Counted from the stretch's first letter, positions 8,499 through 18,007 are shown. The stretch is DNA of 64,000 nt from Nocardioides sp. Kera G14 (GCF_020715565.1 NZ_CP085839.1:1426001-1490000); one strand, 5' to 3'. A program made the numbers and translations. Notes: generated by a model not told the origin, from the sequence alone.

Positions 8499-8593
8499 GG
8501 CGATTGCACCGATCGTCGAACGGAGCCGGTTGTCGCGTGCCGTCATTGGTCGGCAACGAACGTCGTGCGGACTCGTTGCGGACTGAGGCGAAC

Positions 8594-8638
8594 AAACCGA
8601 CCCCTGATTCTGCGTTTCCGCAGGCCAGGGGCCGGTTT
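8594..8638 (-). terminator. glnA transcription terminator hairpin
   Basis: Just after the glnA stop, arms 8594-8606 (AAACCGACCCCTG) and 8626-8638 (CAGGGGCCGGTTT) pair at 12 of 13 positions, and an inner CTGCG/CGCAG stem closes on a TTTC loop. Read on the minus strand the structure ends in GGTTTGTT. It could stop transcription from both sides. Confidence 0.75.
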
Positions 8639-8653
8639 GCTAGGCGGTATGGC

Positions 8654-10075
8654 CTAGATGTCGTAGTAGAGCTCGAACTCGTGCGGGTGCGGGCGCAGCT
8701 GCACGGGGAGGATCTCGTTGTTGCGCTTGTAGTCGATCCACATCTCGATCAGGTCCTCGGTGAACACGTCACCGACGGTGAGGAAGTCGTGGTCGGCCTC
8801 GAGCGCGTCGAGCACGGCGTTGAGCGAGGTCGGGACCTGGGCGATCTCGGCCTTCTCGTCCGGCGGGAGCTCGTAGATGTCCTTGTCGATCGGCGCGGGC
8901 GGCTCGATCTTGTTCTTGATGCCGTCGATGCCGGCGAGCAGCAGGGCGGAGAACGCGAGGTACGGGTTGGACGACGGGTCCGGGAAGCGGGTCTCGATGC
9001 GCTTCGCCTTCGGGTTCGTGCCCGTGATCGGGATACGAACGGCCGCGGAGCGGTTGCGCGAGGAGTAGACCAGCGAGATCGGGGCCTCGAAGCCCGGCAC
9101 CAGGCGGTGGTAGGAGTTCACCGTCGGGTTGGTGAACGCGAGCACCGAGGCGGCGTGCTTCAGGATGCCGCCGATGTACCAGCGCGCCATGTCCGAGAGA
9201 CCGCCGTAGCCGGCCTCGTCGTAGAAGAGCGGCTCGCCCTCGTTCCAGATGGACTGGTGGACGTGCATGCCCGAGCCGTTGTCGCCGAAGAGCGGCTTCG
9301 GCATGAAGGTGACCGACTTCCCGGCCTCCCACGCGACGTTGCGGACGATGTACTTGAACTTCATGATGTCGTCCGCCGCCTTGAGCAGCGTGTCGAACTT
9401 GTAGTTGATCTCTGCTTGGGCAGCGGTGCCGACCTCGTGGTGGGCGCGCTCGACGAGCAGACCCGACTCCTCGAGGGCCTTGACCATGTCGTCACGCAGG
9501 TCCTGCGTGCCGTCGGTCGGCGTCACCGGGAAGTAACCGCCCTTGGTGCGGACCTGGTAGCCGCGGTTGGCGGTGCCGTCCGGGTTGGTGTCGGCGCCGG
9601 TGTTCCAGACGCCCTCGGCCGAGTCGATCTCGTAGAACGAGTGGTTCATGCCGGTGGAGAACTTCACCTTGTCGAAGATGAAGAACTCGGCCTCGGGGGC
9701 GAAGAACGCGGTGTCGCCGATGCCGGTGCTCTCGAGGTAGGCCAGCGCCTTGCGCGCGATGTTGCGCGGGTCGCGGGAGTAGGCCTCGCCCGTGATCGGG
9801 TCGTGGACGAAGTAGAGGAGCGCGAGGGTCTTCGACTTGCGGAACGGGTCGACGTACGCCGTCGAGACGTCCGGGTAGAGCGCCATGTCGGACTCGTGGA
9901 TCGACTGGAAGCCACGGATCGAGGAGCCGTCGAAGGCCATCGGGTCGAGGTTGAACGACGACACCGGCACCGTCAGGTGCTGCTGGATGCCGGGAAGGTC
10001 GACGAAGCGCACGTCGACGAACTCGACGCCCTCGTCCTTGATGAACTTGAGAAGCTCATCGCCAGTGCTGAACAT
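8654..10075 (-). CDS. glnA: Glutamine synthetase type I (GlnA1)
   Basis: Condenses ammonium and glutamate to glutamine with ATP. The 473-residue length fits GSI-beta. Visible motifs: the N-terminal [37 protein letters not shown], the loop around [19 protein letters not shown], and [11 protein letters not shown] with Tyr401, the expected adenylylation site. This supports control by a GlnE-type adenylyltransferase. GGAGGA precedes the ATG. The promoter carries a GlnR box (10125-10140), indicating induction under nitrogen limitation. A hairpin terminator follows the gene. Confidence 0.97.
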   Translation of the reverse strand: MFSTGDELLKFIKDEGVEFVDVRFVDLPGIQQHLTVPVSSFNLDPMAFDGSSIRGFQSIHESDMALYPDVSTAYVDPFRKSKTLALLYFVHDPITGEAYSRDPRNIARKALAYLESTGIGDTAFFAPEAEFFIFDKVKFSTGMNHSFYEIDSAEGVWNTGADTNPDGTANRGYQVRTKGGYFPVTPTDGTQDLRDDMVKALEESGLLVERAHHEVGTAAQAEINYKFDTLLKAADDIMKFKYIVRNVAWEAGKSVTFMPKPLFGDNGSGMHVHQSIWNEGEPLFYDEAGYGGLSDMARWYIGGILKHAASVLAFTNPTVNSYHRLVPGFEAPISLVYSSRNRSAAVRIPITGTNPKAKRIETRFPDPSSNPYLAFSALLLAGIDGIKNKIEPPAPIDKDIYELPPDEKAEIAQVPTSLNAVLDALEADHDFLTVGDVFTEDLIEMWIDYKRNNEILPVQLRPHPHEFELYYDI

Positions 10076-10108
10076 GCGTCCTCCATGCTGGGTCGGAAAT
10101 CGTTCCGC

Positions 10109-10140
10109 ACGCTACTCGGGGCGTGTTTCAGGGAGGTAAC
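10109..10140 (-). promoter_or_regulatory. glnA promoter with GlnR box
   Basis: On the minus strand, GTTAC-N6-GAAAC (10125-10140) is a full match to the actinobacterial GlnR consensus GTnAC-N6-GAAAC. Exactly 10 nt separate it from the -10 TAGCGT (10109-10114). The box occupies the -35 position, as expected for an activator. The leader to the ATG would be about 27 nt. The same layout recurs at 61862-61893. Confidence 0.82.
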
Positions 10141-10147
10141 AGGGTCT

Positions 10148-10579
10148 CTACGAACGACTACGTGATGCCTGAGAAGTTCCCGCGAGCTGCCGCCACGTCT
10201 CCAGCGTCACGGTCGCCGAGCCGACGGCCAGGTCGTGCAGGCCGCGCCCGTCCGGCTTGAAGATCAGCGGCGGTACGACGACGGCGACCAGGATCTGCCG
10301 CGCGAGTGCGCCCACGAGGTTGATCGGACGCGGATCACCACTGACCCGGACGGTCCGCAACCGGGTCGCGATCTTCCCGAAGCTGCCCCCGGCGAGCGCG
10401 GAGAAGAGCGCCGTCTCCAGCACGAAGACGATCAGCACGTAGAACTGCTCGGGGCCGCCCTGGTCGGCGTACGCACTCCATCCGACGAAGAGGACGACCA
10501 CCAGGGTCGAAGCGATCCAGTCGACGAAGAGCGCGAGGATCCGCCGCGCCCAACCGGCCGTCGCGAAGGCGGGGTTCAC
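10148..10579 (-). CDS. RDD family membrane protein
   Basis: A 143-residue RDD protein. RRILALFVDWIASTLVVVLF starts the first membrane helix with the Arg/Asp pattern that names the family; a second helix follows near FYVLIVFVLETALFSALAG, then FGKIATRLRTVRVSGDPR and a third near ILVAVVVPPLI. The family's role is poorly defined (some members are linked to ion transport). The GTG start overlaps the DUF4191 stop by 4 nt, so the two are translationally coupled. No glutamine-related function can be inferred from its position beside glnA. Confidence 0.8.
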   Translation of the reverse strand: MNPAFATAGWARRILALFVDWIASTLVVVLFVGWSAYADQGGPEQFYVLIVFVLETALFSALAGGSFGKIATRLRTVRVSGDPRPINLVGALARQILVAVVVPPLIFKPDGRGLHDLAVGSATVTLETWRQLAGTSQASRSRS

Positions 10580-11283
10580 CGGCCGCGGAGGTTGGAGCGC
10601 TGACCCTTCATCGACGTCGGGACCGGGCCCTTGGGAAGCGGCACCTTGCCCTGCACCGCGTCGAGGGCCTTGACCCGGTTGAGGATGTCGGTGATGTCGG
10701 CACCACGGACGTTGCGGCCGAGCTTCATCACGGTCTTGGTGAGCTTGGGCAGCGGGACCTGGCCCTCGCCGTTGCCGACGATCAGCTCGTGCACCGGTAC
10801 GTCGACCACGACCCGCTCGTGCTTGCGGCGCTGGTCCGCGAGGAGCTGCTTGATCCGTGCCGGGCTGGTGCCCTCACCGATCAGGACGATGCCCGGAGGG
10901 CCCACGACGCGGTGGACGAGGTCCTGGTTCTTGTTGAACGCGACGGCGGGCTCGGTCTTCCAACCGCGGCGCAGCATGTTGAGTGCACCTGCGGCGGCAC
11001 CGGGCTGGCCCTCGATCCGCGAGTAGGCGGCGGCCTGCGCACGACGGCCGAAGACGATGAGCGCGAGCAGGATGCCGCCGAGCAGTGCGCCGACGACCGT
11101 GAAGACGGTGCCGATGATGCCCCGGCCGGGCAGGAGCCAGAAGAGGCCACCGCCGATGACGGCACCCACGACGAAGGAGAGCAGCAGCCAGAGCGCGATC
11201 TTCGGGTCGGCGGACTTCGTGATCCGGTAGGACTCGACGATCTGCTGGCGCCGCGACATCTGGGTCGGGTCAAGCTGGGACAT
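10576..11283 (-). CDS. DUF4191 family integral membrane protein
   Basis: A conserved actinobacterial protein, about 235 residues, usually found near lipA and glnA. Two adjacent membrane helices (WLLLSFVVGAVIGGGLFWLL and TVFTVVGALLGGILLALIVFG) are followed by a soluble domain with AYSRIEGQPGAA, MLRRGWKTEPAVAFNKNQD and VHRVVGPPGIVLIGEG. Function is unknown. The ATG at 11283 is preferred over a GTG at 11289 because AGAAGAG lies 7 nt before it. It overlaps the RDD gene by 4 nt and follows lipA after a short gap, so lipB, lipA, this gene and the RDD gene may form one transcription unit. Confidence 0.82.
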   Translation of the reverse strand: MSQLDPTQMSRRQQIVESYRITKSADPKIALWLLLSFVVGAVIGGGLFWLLPGRGIIGTVFTVVGALLGGILLALIVFGRRAQAAAYSRIEGQPGAAAGALNMLRRGWKTEPAVAFNKNQDLVHRVVGPPGIVLIGEGTSPARIKQLLADQRRKHERVVVDVPVHELIVGNGEGQVPLPKLTKTVMKLGRNVRGADITDILNRVKALDAVQGKVPLPKGPVPTSMKGQRSNLRGR

Positions 11284-11312
11284 GCTCACACTCTTCTAAC
11301 AGTCAGGATTGA

Positions 11313-12239
11313 TCAGGAGACGCGGGCGTCGAGCGCCTGACGATACAGGCGGCCGGCGCGGTAGGACGAACGGACCAACGGCCCCGACAGCACGCCGGCG
11401 AAGCCGATCTCCTCGGCCTCGGCCTGGAGCTCGACGAACTCCTCGGGCTTCACCCAGCGCTCGATCGGGTGGTGGCGGACGCTCGGGCGGAGGTACTGCG
11501 TGATCGTGACGATCTCGCAGCCGGCGTCGTACAGGTCCTGCAGCGCGGACGAGACCTCCTCGCGGGTCTCGCCCATGCCGAGGATGAGGTTGGACTTCGT
11601 GACCAGGCCGAAGGCACGGGCCTGCGTGATCACGTCGAGCGAGCGCTCGTAGCGGAACGCCGGGCGGATCCGCTTGAAGATCCGCGGGACGGTCTCGAGG
11701 TTGTGCGCGAGCACCTCGGGCCGGGCCTCGAAGACCTCGGCGAGCAGCGTCGGGTTGGCGTGGAAGTCGGGGATGAGGTTCTCGACGCCCGTGCCGGGGT
11801 TGAGCTCGTGGATGGCACGGACGGTCTCGGCGTACAGCCAGGCACCCTCGTCGGGGAGGTCGTCGCGGGCGACGCCGGTGATGGTGGCGTACTTCAGGCC
11901 CATGGTCTGGACGGACTCGGCCACGCGGCGCGGCTCATCGCGGTCCAGCGGCGACGGCTTGCCCGTGTCGATCTGGCAGAAGTCACAGCGCCGGGTGCAC
12001 TGGTCGCCACCGATGAGGAAGGTGGCCTCCTTGTCCTCCCAGCACTCGAAGATGTTGGGGCAGCCCGCCTCCTGGCAGACCGTGTGGAGCCCCTCGGACT
12101 TCACCAGCTTCTGCAGCGCGGTGTACTCCGGACCCATCTTCGCCCGGGTCTTGATCCACTCGGGCTTCTTCTCGATCGGGGTCTCGGCATTGCGGACCTC
12201 GAGTCGGAGCATCTTGCGGCCCTCAGGAGCAATCGTCAC
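11313..12239 (-). CDS. lipA: Lipoyl synthase (radical SAM)
   Basis: Inserts two sulfur atoms into octanoyl groups on lipoyl domains, completing lipoate. The 308-residue protein has both cluster motifs: [12 protein letters not shown] (auxiliary 4Fe-4S) and CTRRCDFC (radical SAM), plus the C-terminal RSSYRAG containing the conserved Arg-Ser-Ser. The GTG at 12239 gives the usual [14 protein letters not shown] start; an upstream in-frame extension is antisense noise. It starts 5 nt after the lipB stop. Its targets include the two lipoyl domains of the E2 enzyme at 13548-15278 and the glycine cleavage H protein. Confidence 0.96.
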   Translation of the reverse strand: MTIAPEGRKMLRLEVRNAETPIEKKPEWIKTRAKMGPEYTALQKLVKSEGLHTVCQEAGCPNIFECWEDKEATFLIGGDQCTRRCDFCQIDTGKPSPLDRDEPRRVAESVQTMGLKYATITGVARDDLPDEGAWLYAETVRAIHELNPGTGVENLIPDFHANPTLLAEVFEARPEVLAHNLETVPRIFKRIRPAFRYERSLDVITQARAFGLVTKSNLILGMGETREEVSSALQDLYDAGCEIVTITQYLRPSVRHHPIERWVKPEEFVELQAEAEEIGFAGVLSGPLVRSSYRAGRLYRQALDARVS

Positions 12240-12244
12240 AGGGA

Positions 12245-12970
12245 TCAGCCTACGTTCGCCGGAGTGAGGAGCTGGATTCGGGGAGCGTGCTTGGGCTCGG
12301 GCTTCGGGGCGTAGTCCGGCGTCGCCTCGTACGGCTCCCACGCCAGGTAGCGCTGGAACTCCTCGACGAGCACCGGCTGTACGTCGGCGACGGTGAGGTC
12401 GCGCCCGGCCTCGGCGCTCAGCGTGGTGACGCCGGCATCGGCGATGCCGCACGGCACGAAGCGGTCGTACCACGCCAGATCCACGTCGCAGTTGAGGGCG
12501 ATGCCGTGCATCGTCACGCCCTGGCTGACGCGCAGGCCGATCGCGGCGACCTTGCGCTCGGGGCCCTTCTCGTCCTCGCGGAGCCAGACGCCGGAGCGGC
12601 CGGGGACCCGCGCGGTGGTCACGCCGAAGCGGGCACAGGTGCGGATCATCGCCTCCTCGAGGCGACGCACGAAGTCGACGACCTTCACGTGCTCGGGCAG
12701 GTGCACGATCGGGTAGGCCACGAGCTGTCCCGGGCCGTGGAAGGTGATCTTGCCGCCGCGGTCGACGTCGATGACCGGCGCGCCGCCGGAGTCGAGCGGT
12801 CGCTCGTGCGGGTCGGTGCGCTTTCCTGCGGTGTAGACCGGCGGGTGCTCGAGCAGCAGCACGGTGTCGTCCTGCTCGAGGGCGACGACGCGCTCATGCA
12901 CCTGCTTCTGCAGTTCCCACGCCTCGAGATAGTCGATCGTCCCGATCTCGTCGAACCGCAGCTTCGTCAC
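12245..12970 (-). CDS. lipB: Octanoyltransferase LipB
   Basis: Moves octanoyl from acyl carrier protein to lipoyl domains, the step before LipA. The 241-residue protein has the motif around [18 protein letters not shown], the catalytic Lys region [17 protein letters not shown] and the catalytic Cys in [11 protein letters not shown]. Residues about 215-241 form an extra Pro-rich tail. The GTG start at 12970 has TAGATT ending 6 nt before it on the minus strand (12977-12982), so the mRNA is probably leaderless. lipA follows at once. Confidence 0.96.
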   Translation of the reverse strand: MTKLRFDEIGTIDYLEAWELQKQVHERVVALEQDDTVLLLEHPPVYTAGKRTDPHERPLDSGGAPVIDVDRGGKITFHGPGQLVAYPIVHLPEHVKVVDFVRRLEEAMIRTCARFGVTTARVPGRSGVWLREDEKGPERKVAAIGLRVSQGVTMHGIALNCDVDLAWYDRFVPCGIADAGVTTLSAEAGRDLTVADVQPVLVEEFQRYLAWEPYEATPDYAPKPEPKHAPRIQLLTPANVG

Positions 12971-12976
12971 GTGCTC

Positions 12977-12982
12977 AATCTA
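12977..12982 (-). promoter_or_regulatory. -10 element of leaderless lipB
   Basis: TAGATT on the minus strand with a 6-nt gap to the lipB GTG. The opposing gene at 13035 has a weaker TAGAAC at 13023-13028, also 6 nt before its ATG. Confidence 0.55.
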
Positions 12983-13034
12983 CGCCTGTGGATAACGCAG
13001 GCGGCGATCAGCTTCCGCAGCGTAGAACTGGCGC

Positions 13035-13538
13035 ATGACTCGGGTTCGGATGTGGCCGATGCTGGCGCTGGGAGCGGTGATCGGACTGGGCGTGGTGCTG
13101 CTCTGGCCGTCGCCGTCCTCACGCCCGGCCGAGGTCGGGCAGCCGCCGGCCGTCGTACGACCGGAGAGGGCGGCGGCGCAGATCCTGCGGCTGTGGGACC
13201 GCGAGCGTTCCGAGGCCTGGGCGATGGGCGACGCCGCCGCCCTCCGGAACCTGTACGCCGACGGCGTCTCGGCCGGCCGGGCCGATGTCACGATGCTCGC
13301 TCGATGGGCCGCGCGCGGGCTCAGGGTCGAGGGTCTCTCGATGCAGGTGCTCTCGCTCGCGGTGCTCGATCACGGAGCGGGTTGGTGGCGACTGAAGGTC
13401 ACCGACCGGGTCTCGGGGGCCGACGTCGTCGGTCCGGGGGACGAGACCGAAATGCCGCCAGGTGCCGTCCGGACTCGCGTGTTGGAGCTGCGCGAGCAGG
13501 ACGGCACCTGGCGGATGCAGTCGGTCAGGCCGGCCTAG
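13035..13538 (+). CDS. Membrane-anchored or secreted hypothetical protein, possible NTF2-like fold
   Basis: A 167-residue protein not assigned to a named family. Residues about 5-25 (MWPMLALGAVIGLGVVLLWP) form a single N-terminal membrane segment without an obvious cleavage site or lipobox. The exported part reads AAAQILRLWDRERSEAWAMGDAAALRNLYADG and later WWRLKVTDRVSGADV and REQDGTWRMQSVRPA, a helix-then-sheet pattern seen in SnoaL/NTF2-like domains. It lies alone between lipB and the convergent E2 gene. No function is assigned. Confidence 0.7.
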   Translation: MTRVRMWPMLALGAVIGLGVVLLWPSPSSRPAEVGQPPAVVRPERAAAQILRLWDRERSEAWAMGDAAALRNLYADGVSAGRADVTMLARWAARGLRVEGLSMQVLSLAVLDHGAGWWRLKVTDRVSGADVVGPGDETEMPPGAVRTRVLELREQDGTWRMQSVRPA

Positions 13539-13547
13539 GCCATCGAC

Positions 13548-15278
13548 TCAGACGTCGAAGACTCCGGCCTCGAGGCGCTTCTTCACGTCCTGGAGGAAGC
13601 GACCGGCGTCGGCGCCGTCCACCAGCCGGTGGTCGTAGGTGAGCGCGATGTTGACCATGTAGCGGATCGCGATCGTCTCGCCGAGCTCGGCGTCGTCGAT
13701 GACGACCGGGCGCTTCACGACGGCACCCGGACCGAGGATGGCGACCTGCGGCTGGTTGATGATCGGCGTGTCGAAGAGCGCGCCGAACGAGCCGAGGTTG
13801 GTGATCGTGAAGGTGCCGCCGGAGAGCTCGTCGGGCTTGATCTTGTTGGTGCGGGTGCGCTCGGCGACGTCGGCGATCTTCTTGGCGAGACCGGCGATCG
13901 AGAGGTCACCGGCGTCCTTGACGACCGGCGTGAGCAGGCCGCGCTCGGTGTCCACGGCGAAGGCGATGTTCTCGCGGTCGAAGTAGGTGACCGTGCCCGC
14001 CTCGGTGTCGATGTTGGCGTTGAGCTTCGGGTGGGCCTTGAGGGTGTCGATCGCGGCCTTGGCGAAGAACGGCAGGTAGGTGAGCTTGACGCCCTCGGCG
14101 GCCTGGAAGGCACCCTTCTTCGCGTCGCGGAGACGGGCGATGTTGGTGACGTCCACCTCCATCACCTGCGTGAGCTGGGCCGACGTCTGCAGAGAGCCGA
14201 CCATGCGCTCGGCGATGACCTTGCGCAGGCGGGAGAGCGGCTCCGTCGTGCCACGCAGCGGCGACGGCGTGACAGCCGGCGCGGCCTTGTCGGACGGCGA
14301 GGACGGAGCAGCGGCCACGGGCGCGGCGGCAGGAGCCTCGGGAGCCGGGGCGGGCTTGGCGGCCTCGAGGACGTCCTCCTTGCGGATCCGGCCACCGACG
14401 CCGGTGCCCTTCACCGACGCGAGGTCGACGCCGTGCTCGGCGGCGAGCTTGCGGACGAGCGGGGTGACGTAGCCCGGGGCGTCGCCGCCCGAGGAGGCGG
14501 GAGCCGCTGGAGCCGGCGTGGGAGCGGCCGTCGGAGCAGCAGGAGCCTCGGGCGCAGCCGGCTCGGGAGTGGCGGGCGCGGCAGTCGGTTCAGGGGCAGC
14601 GGGAGCGGCCGGAGCCTCAGGGGCAGCGGGGGCCGCAGGAGCGGCAGGAGCCGCGGCGGCGGACGAGTCACCGACGACGGCGAGGACGGCGCCGACCTCG
14701 ACGGTCTCGTCCTCGGCGACCTTGATCTCGAGCAGCGTGCCGGCGACCGGCGAGGGGATCTCGGTGTCGACCTTGTCGGTCGAGACCTCGAGGAGCGCCT
14801 CGTCGACGGCGACGGAGTCACCGACCTGCTTGAGCCAGCGGGTGACGGTGCCCTCGGTGACGGACTCGCCGAGCGCGGGGAGCGTGACGTCGGTGCCCGA
14901 CGTACCTCCGGAGGTGGCGGGAGCCGCCGGAGCGGACGGCTCCTCGGGAGCGGACGGCGTCGGCTCGGCCTCGGCGGCCGGGGCAGCCTCCTCCTGAGCG
15001 GGGGCGGCGGGCGCCTCGGCCGGAGCAGCGGAAGCCTCGTCGTCGGCGCCGATGACGGCGAGGACGGCACCGACCTCGACGGTGTCGTCCTCGGCGGCGC
15101 GGATCTCCAGGATCACACCGGCCACGGGCGAGGGGATCTCGGTGTCGACCTTGTCGGTCGAGACCTCGAGCAGAGCCTCATCGACTGCAACGGTGTCGCC
15201 CACCTGCTTGAGCCATCGGGTGACGGTGCCTTCGGTGACAGATTCGCCGAGTGCCGGGAGGGTGACTTCGGTGGCCAT
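13548..15278 (-). CDS. sucB: Dihydrolipoamide acyltransferase, E2 of a 2-oxo-acid dehydrogenase (SucB-like), two lipoyl domains
   Basis: A 576-residue E2 subunit. Two nearly identical lipoyl domains (residues about 5-77 and 131-203, lipoyl lysines Lys43 and Lys169 in [12 protein letters not shown]) are joined by long Ala/Pro-rich linkers. A peripheral subunit-binding domain ([20 protein letters not shown]) follows, then the acyltransferase domain ending with [12 protein letters not shown], which holds the catalytic His and Asp. Actinobacterial proteins with this build serve the pyruvate and/or 2-oxoglutarate complexes, so the name SucB is by convention. GAAGGA precedes the ATG. Location beside lipA/lipB fits its lipoate need. 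E1 and E3 genes are not in the window. Confidence 0.93.
   Translation of the reverse strand: MATEVTLPALGESVTEGTVTRWLKQVGDTVAVDEALLEVSTDKVDTEIPSPVAGVILEIRAAEDDTVEVGAVLAVIGADDEASAAPAEAPAAPAQEEAAPAAEAEPTPSAPEEPSAPAAPATSGGTSGTDVTLPALGESVTEGTVTRWLKQVGDSVAVDEALLEVSTDKVDTEIPSPVAGTLLEIKVAEDETVEVGAVLAVVGDSSAAAAPAAPAAPAAPEAPAAPAAPEPTAAPATPEPAAPEAPAAPTAAPTPAPAAPASSGGDAPGYVTPLVRKLAAEHGVDLASVKGTGVGGRIRKEDVLEAAKPAPAPEAPAAAPVAAAPSSPSDKAAPAVTPSPLRGTTEPLSRLRKVIAERMVGSLQTSAQLTQVMEVDVTNIARLRDAKKGAFQAAEGVKLTYLPFFAKAAIDTLKAHPKLNANIDTEAGTVTYFDRENIAFAVDTERGLLTPVVKDAGDLSIAGLAKKIADVAERTRTNKIKPDELSGGTFTITNLGSFGALFDTPIINQPQVAILGPGAVVKRPVVIDDAELGETIAIRYMVNIALTYDHRLVDGADAGRFLQDVKKRLEAGVFDV
14670..15266 (-). repeat. Intragenic duplication: two lipoyl domains of the E2 gene
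   Basis: The segments 15048-15266 and 14670-14888 encode lipoyl domains that match almost residue for residue over their first 50 positions, with high DNA identity. Tandem lipoyl domains are normal in E2 proteins, but this similarity makes loss or gain by recombination possible. The Ala/Pro-rich linker between them is itself repetitive. Confidence 0.8.
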
Positions 15279-15364
15279 GGAGTTCCTTCAGTTCGCGGGG
15301 TGGTGCGTCCGGGTCAATCTTTGCACCACTGCTCTATCAGTAGCGATGCGGGTTCTGGGTGTTG

Positions 15365-16852
15365 TCAGGCGTTCCGGAGAGCGGAATTTCGGGCGAACTC
15401 GACGAGTGTCGCCAGCGCTGCTCCGGTGCCTCCGGGAAGGAGGTGCCCCGACGGAGCGCCGCCATGCCAGGAAGGTCCGGCGATGTCCAGATGGGCCCAC
15501 GGCATGCCGGCCGTGAACTCCTGCAGGAAGGCGGCGGCGTAGAGCCCGCCGCCCCAGCGGATCCAGTCGTGCTGCGCGAGATCGGCGACCTTGCTGGAGT
15601 GCACGCGCTCGACGATCGCCTCTGGGATCGGCATCGGCCACATGTCCTCGCCGGCCCCCTCGGCGGCCGAAAGCACCTCGGCGACGACCTCCTCGACGCC
15701 CATCACGCCGGTGATCCGATCGCCGAGCGCGACGACCATCGCGCCGGTCAGCGTGGCCACGTCGAGGATGACGTCGGGCTGCACCTCCGTGGCCCGGACG
15801 AGTGCGTCGGCGAGGATGAGCCGGCCCTCGGCGTCGGTGTTGGAGACCTCGACGGTGGTGCCGCCGTAGATCCGCAGGATGTCACCGGGGCGCATCGCCT
15901 GACCGGAGACCATGTTCTCGGCCATCGGCGCGAAGACGCTGACCTTGACCGGGAGTTCGAGCTGGGCGATGACGAGCAGGGCCTGCACGACGGTGGCGGC
16001 ACCGGCCATGTCGGACTTCATCGTGCTCATGCCACTGCCGGGCTTGATCGTGTAACCGCCGGTGTCGAAGGTGATGCCCTTCCCGACGAGCGCGAGGTGG
16101 GCCACCGGCTTGGCGGGGGAGTAGACGAGCTCGACCAGGCGCGGTGGCGCGTCCGAGCCGTTGCCGACGCCGAGGATGCCGCCGCAGCCGATCTCGGCCA
16201 AGGCGTTCTCGTCGTGGACGGTGACCTTCACTCGTCTGATTCCACGCGCGGCCGCGACGACCTTCTCGGCGAAGACCGGCGGTGTGAGGTCGGCAGGAGG
16301 CGTGTTGACCCAGTCGCGCACGGTGGCGACGGCGGCCGCGATGACCTGGGCGTCGTCGAACGCCTGCTGCACCTCGGGCCTGCGTGCGGCGCTGGACAGA
16401 AGGGTCACGGTGGCGGGGCCGCCCTCGCTCTCGTTGCCCTTCTTGTACGTCGTGAAGGAGTAGCCGCCCAGAAGGTGACCCTCGACGATCGCGCTCACGA
16501 GCTGGGCCGAGTCGGCCGGCAGTGCGAGGGCGACGGAGGTGGCGTTGGGGACTGCGCGGGCCGCGGCACCGGCAGCACGACGTACGGAGGCGGCGTCGGC
16601 CTCCTTGCCGAGACCGACCACGACCAGCAGGGACGTCGAGAGCTCATCGCCGACCGGGATGCGGGTGACCTCGCCGGCCTTGCCGCTGACGCCGAGGGTG
16701 GCCAGGAGCGGGCGCAGTTTGCGGCCGAAGGCCGCGGTGACGTCCTCGGCGCCGGGCGCGAGTTCGGGACCCTTCTTGCCCTGGAGCACTCCGACGACCA
16801 CGGCCTCGGCGCGGGTCTTGGCGGGACTGGCATTGCGCAATGCGTAGGTCAC
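15365..16852 (-). CDS. pepA: Leucyl aminopeptidase (M17)
   Basis: A cytosolic metallo-exopeptidase that removes N-terminal residues, often in glutathione and peptide turnover. The 495-residue protein has an N-terminal macro-like domain and a catalytic C-terminal domain with VGKGITFDTGGYTIKPG, MKSDMAGAA, and the signature NTDAEGRL; DVATLTGA follows. The metal ligands and catalytic Lys/Arg are present. GTG at 16852 is chosen because TAGCCT (16860-16865, minus strand) lies 7 nt before it, indicating a leaderless mRNA. The open frame upstream is antisense to gcvT and is not part of the gene. Confidence 0.95.
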   Translation of the reverse strand: MTYALRNASPAKTRAEAVVVGVLQGKKGPELAPGAEDVTAAFGRKLRPLLATLGVSGKAGEVTRIPVGDELSTSLLVVVGLGKEADAASVRRAAGAAARAVPNATSVALALPADSAQLVSAIVEGHLLGGYSFTTYKKGNESEGGPATVTLLSSAARRPEVQQAFDDAQVIAAAVATVRDWVNTPPADLTPPVFAEKVVAAARGIRRVKVTVHDENALAEIGCGGILGVGNGSDAPPRLVELVYSPAKPVAHLALVGKGITFDTGGYTIKPGSGMSTMKSDMAGAATVVQALLVIAQLELPVKVSVFAPMAENMVSGQAMRPGDILRIYGGTTVEVSNTDAEGRLILADALVRATEVQPDVILDVATLTGAMVVALGDRITGVMGVEEVVAEVLSAAEGAGEDMWPMPIPEAIVERVHSSKVADLAQHDWIRWGGGLYAAAFLQEFTAGMPWAHLDIAGPSWHGGAPSGHLLPGGTGAALATLVEFARNSALRNA

Positions 16853-16859
16853 CCGGGCA

Positions 16860-16888
16860 AGGCTACTGGCCGCGGATTCGGATAGGTT
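16860..16888. promoter_or_regulatory. Divergent leaderless promoters of pepA and gcvT
   Basis: Only 42 bp separate the two start codons. TAGCCT on the minus strand (16860-16865) is 7 nt before the pepA GTG, and TAGGTT on the plus strand (16883-16888) is 6 nt before the gcvT ATG. Each -35 region must lie beyond the other gene's -10 or inside its coding sequence. Confidence 0.65.
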
Positions 16889-16894
16889 CGCGCC

Positions 16895-18007
16895 ATGCTG
16901 CTGCAGTCGCCGCTCCACGATCGCCATGTCGCCCTGGGGGCGAAGTTCGCCGAGTTCGGTGGCTGGGAGATGCCCATCGAGTACGCCGGCGCCGGCGTGA
17001 TCAAGGAGCACACGGCCGTCCGCGAGGCGGTCGGGATCTTCGACGTCAGCCACCTCGGCAAGGCGATGGTGACCGGCCCCGGCGCCGCTGACTTCGTCAA
17101 CAGCACGCTCTCCAACGACCTGCGTCGGATCAGTCCCGGCCAGGCGCAGTACACGCTCTGCCTGGACGACGCGACCGGCGGCATCGTGGACGACCTGATC
17201 GTCTACTTCCACGACGAGGAGCACATCCTCCTCGTCCCCAACGCCGCCAACACGACCGAGGTCGTACGCCGCCTCGCCGAGGCTGCGCATGAGGGCATCA
17301 CGGTCAGGAACCTCCACCAGGACTACGCCGTCATCGCGGTCCAGGGACCGAAGTCCGACGAGACGCTCGCGGCGATCGGCTTTCCGGTCGGTCACGACTA
17401 CATGTCGTTCGTGGAGGCGCCCTTCGAGGGAGCCGCCGGCGAGCTCGAGGTCGTCGTATGCCGGACCGGCTACACCGGCGAGCGCGGCTACGAGCTCATC
17501 GCGAAGAACGAGATCGCCGCTGAACTGTGGGACAGGATCGTGGCTGCGGGCGCGGAGTTCGGCCTGCTGGCCTGCGGGCTCGGCTCGCGCGACACGCTGC
17601 GCACCGAGATGGGCTACCCGCTGCACGGCCAGGACATCTCGCTGGACACCACGCCCAACGAGGGCGGCATCGGCTGGGCGGTCGGCTGGAAGAAGCCGGC
17701 CTTCTGGGGCCGCTCGGTCGTCGTCACGGAGAAGGAGGCCGGCCCTAAGCGCGTCCTGCGAGGCATCGTCGCGGTCGGCCGCGGCATCCCGCGGTCCCAC
17801 CAGCAGGCCTTCCTCTCCGAGCACGTCGCCGTCGGCGAGGTCACCTCCGGCACCTTCTCGCCCACACTCAAGAAGGGGATCGGCATGGCGCTCGTCTCGA
17901 CCGTGGTGAACCCCGAGGCCCAGATCACCGTGGACGTCCGCGGTCGACGCGAGATCTTCCAGGTGACGAAGCCGCCCTTCGTCGAGTCCCACGTGCGGGA
18001 GGCATGA
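16895..18007 (+). CDS. gcvT: Aminomethyltransferase, glycine cleavage T protein
   Basis: Transfers the aminomethyl carbon of glycine from lipoylated H protein to tetrahydrofolate, releasing ammonia. The 370-residue protein has the standard start LHDRHVALGAKFAEFGGWEMP, FDVSHLGK, QYTLCLDDATGGIVDDLIVY, VQGPKSDETL, RTGYTGERGYEL and GLGSRDTLRTEMGYPLHG. It is read from a leaderless promoter. The next small gene overlaps its stop. GcvP and GcvH are not in the window; glyA (45422-46855) encodes the linked one-carbon enzyme. Confidence 0.96.
   Translation: MLLQSPLHDRHVALGAKFAEFGGWEMPIEYAGAGVIKEHTAVREAVGIFDVSHLGKAMVTGPGAADFVNSTLSNDLRRISPGQAQYTLCLDDATGGIVDDLIVYFHDEEHILLVPNAANTTEVVRRLAEAAHEGITVRNLHQDYAVIAVQGPKSDETLAAIGFPVGHDYMSFVEAPFEGAAGELEVVVCRTGYTGERGYELIAKNEIAAELWDRIVAAGAEFGLLACGLGSRDTLRTEMGYPLHGQDISLDTTPNEGGIGWAVGWKKPAFWGRSVVVTEKEAGPKRVLRGIVAVGRGIPRSHQQAFLSEHVAVGEVTSGTFSPTLKKGIGMALVSTVVNPEAQITVDVRGRREIFQVTKPPFVESHVREA

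Larger units (their letters stand above)
1957..8590. mobile_element. Putative integrative and mobilizable element (MobF relaxase, Xis, Int, VapBC)
   Basis: Between cobA and glnA, which would otherwise be convergent neighbours, lies a block typical of transfer elements: a MobF-type relaxase-helicase, a 550-bp non-coding stretch, a small HTH/Xis-like protein, a tyrosine integrase and a VapBC-like pair. No type IV secretion, coupling-protein or replication gene is present, so if mobile it would need a helper conjugative element. No tRNA target is visible. Boundaries are inferred from the flanking housekeeping genes. The only att-like repeat found (2021-2035 and 8614-8628, 14 of 15 identical) is doubtful because the right copy lies inside the glnA terminator hairpin. 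Confidence 0.6.

Noticed and set aside
13629..15542. 637-residue plus-strand open frame opposite the E2 gene
   Set aside because: Shadow of the lipoyl domains and Ala/Pro linkers; low-complexity Arg/Gly/Asp composition and no family.
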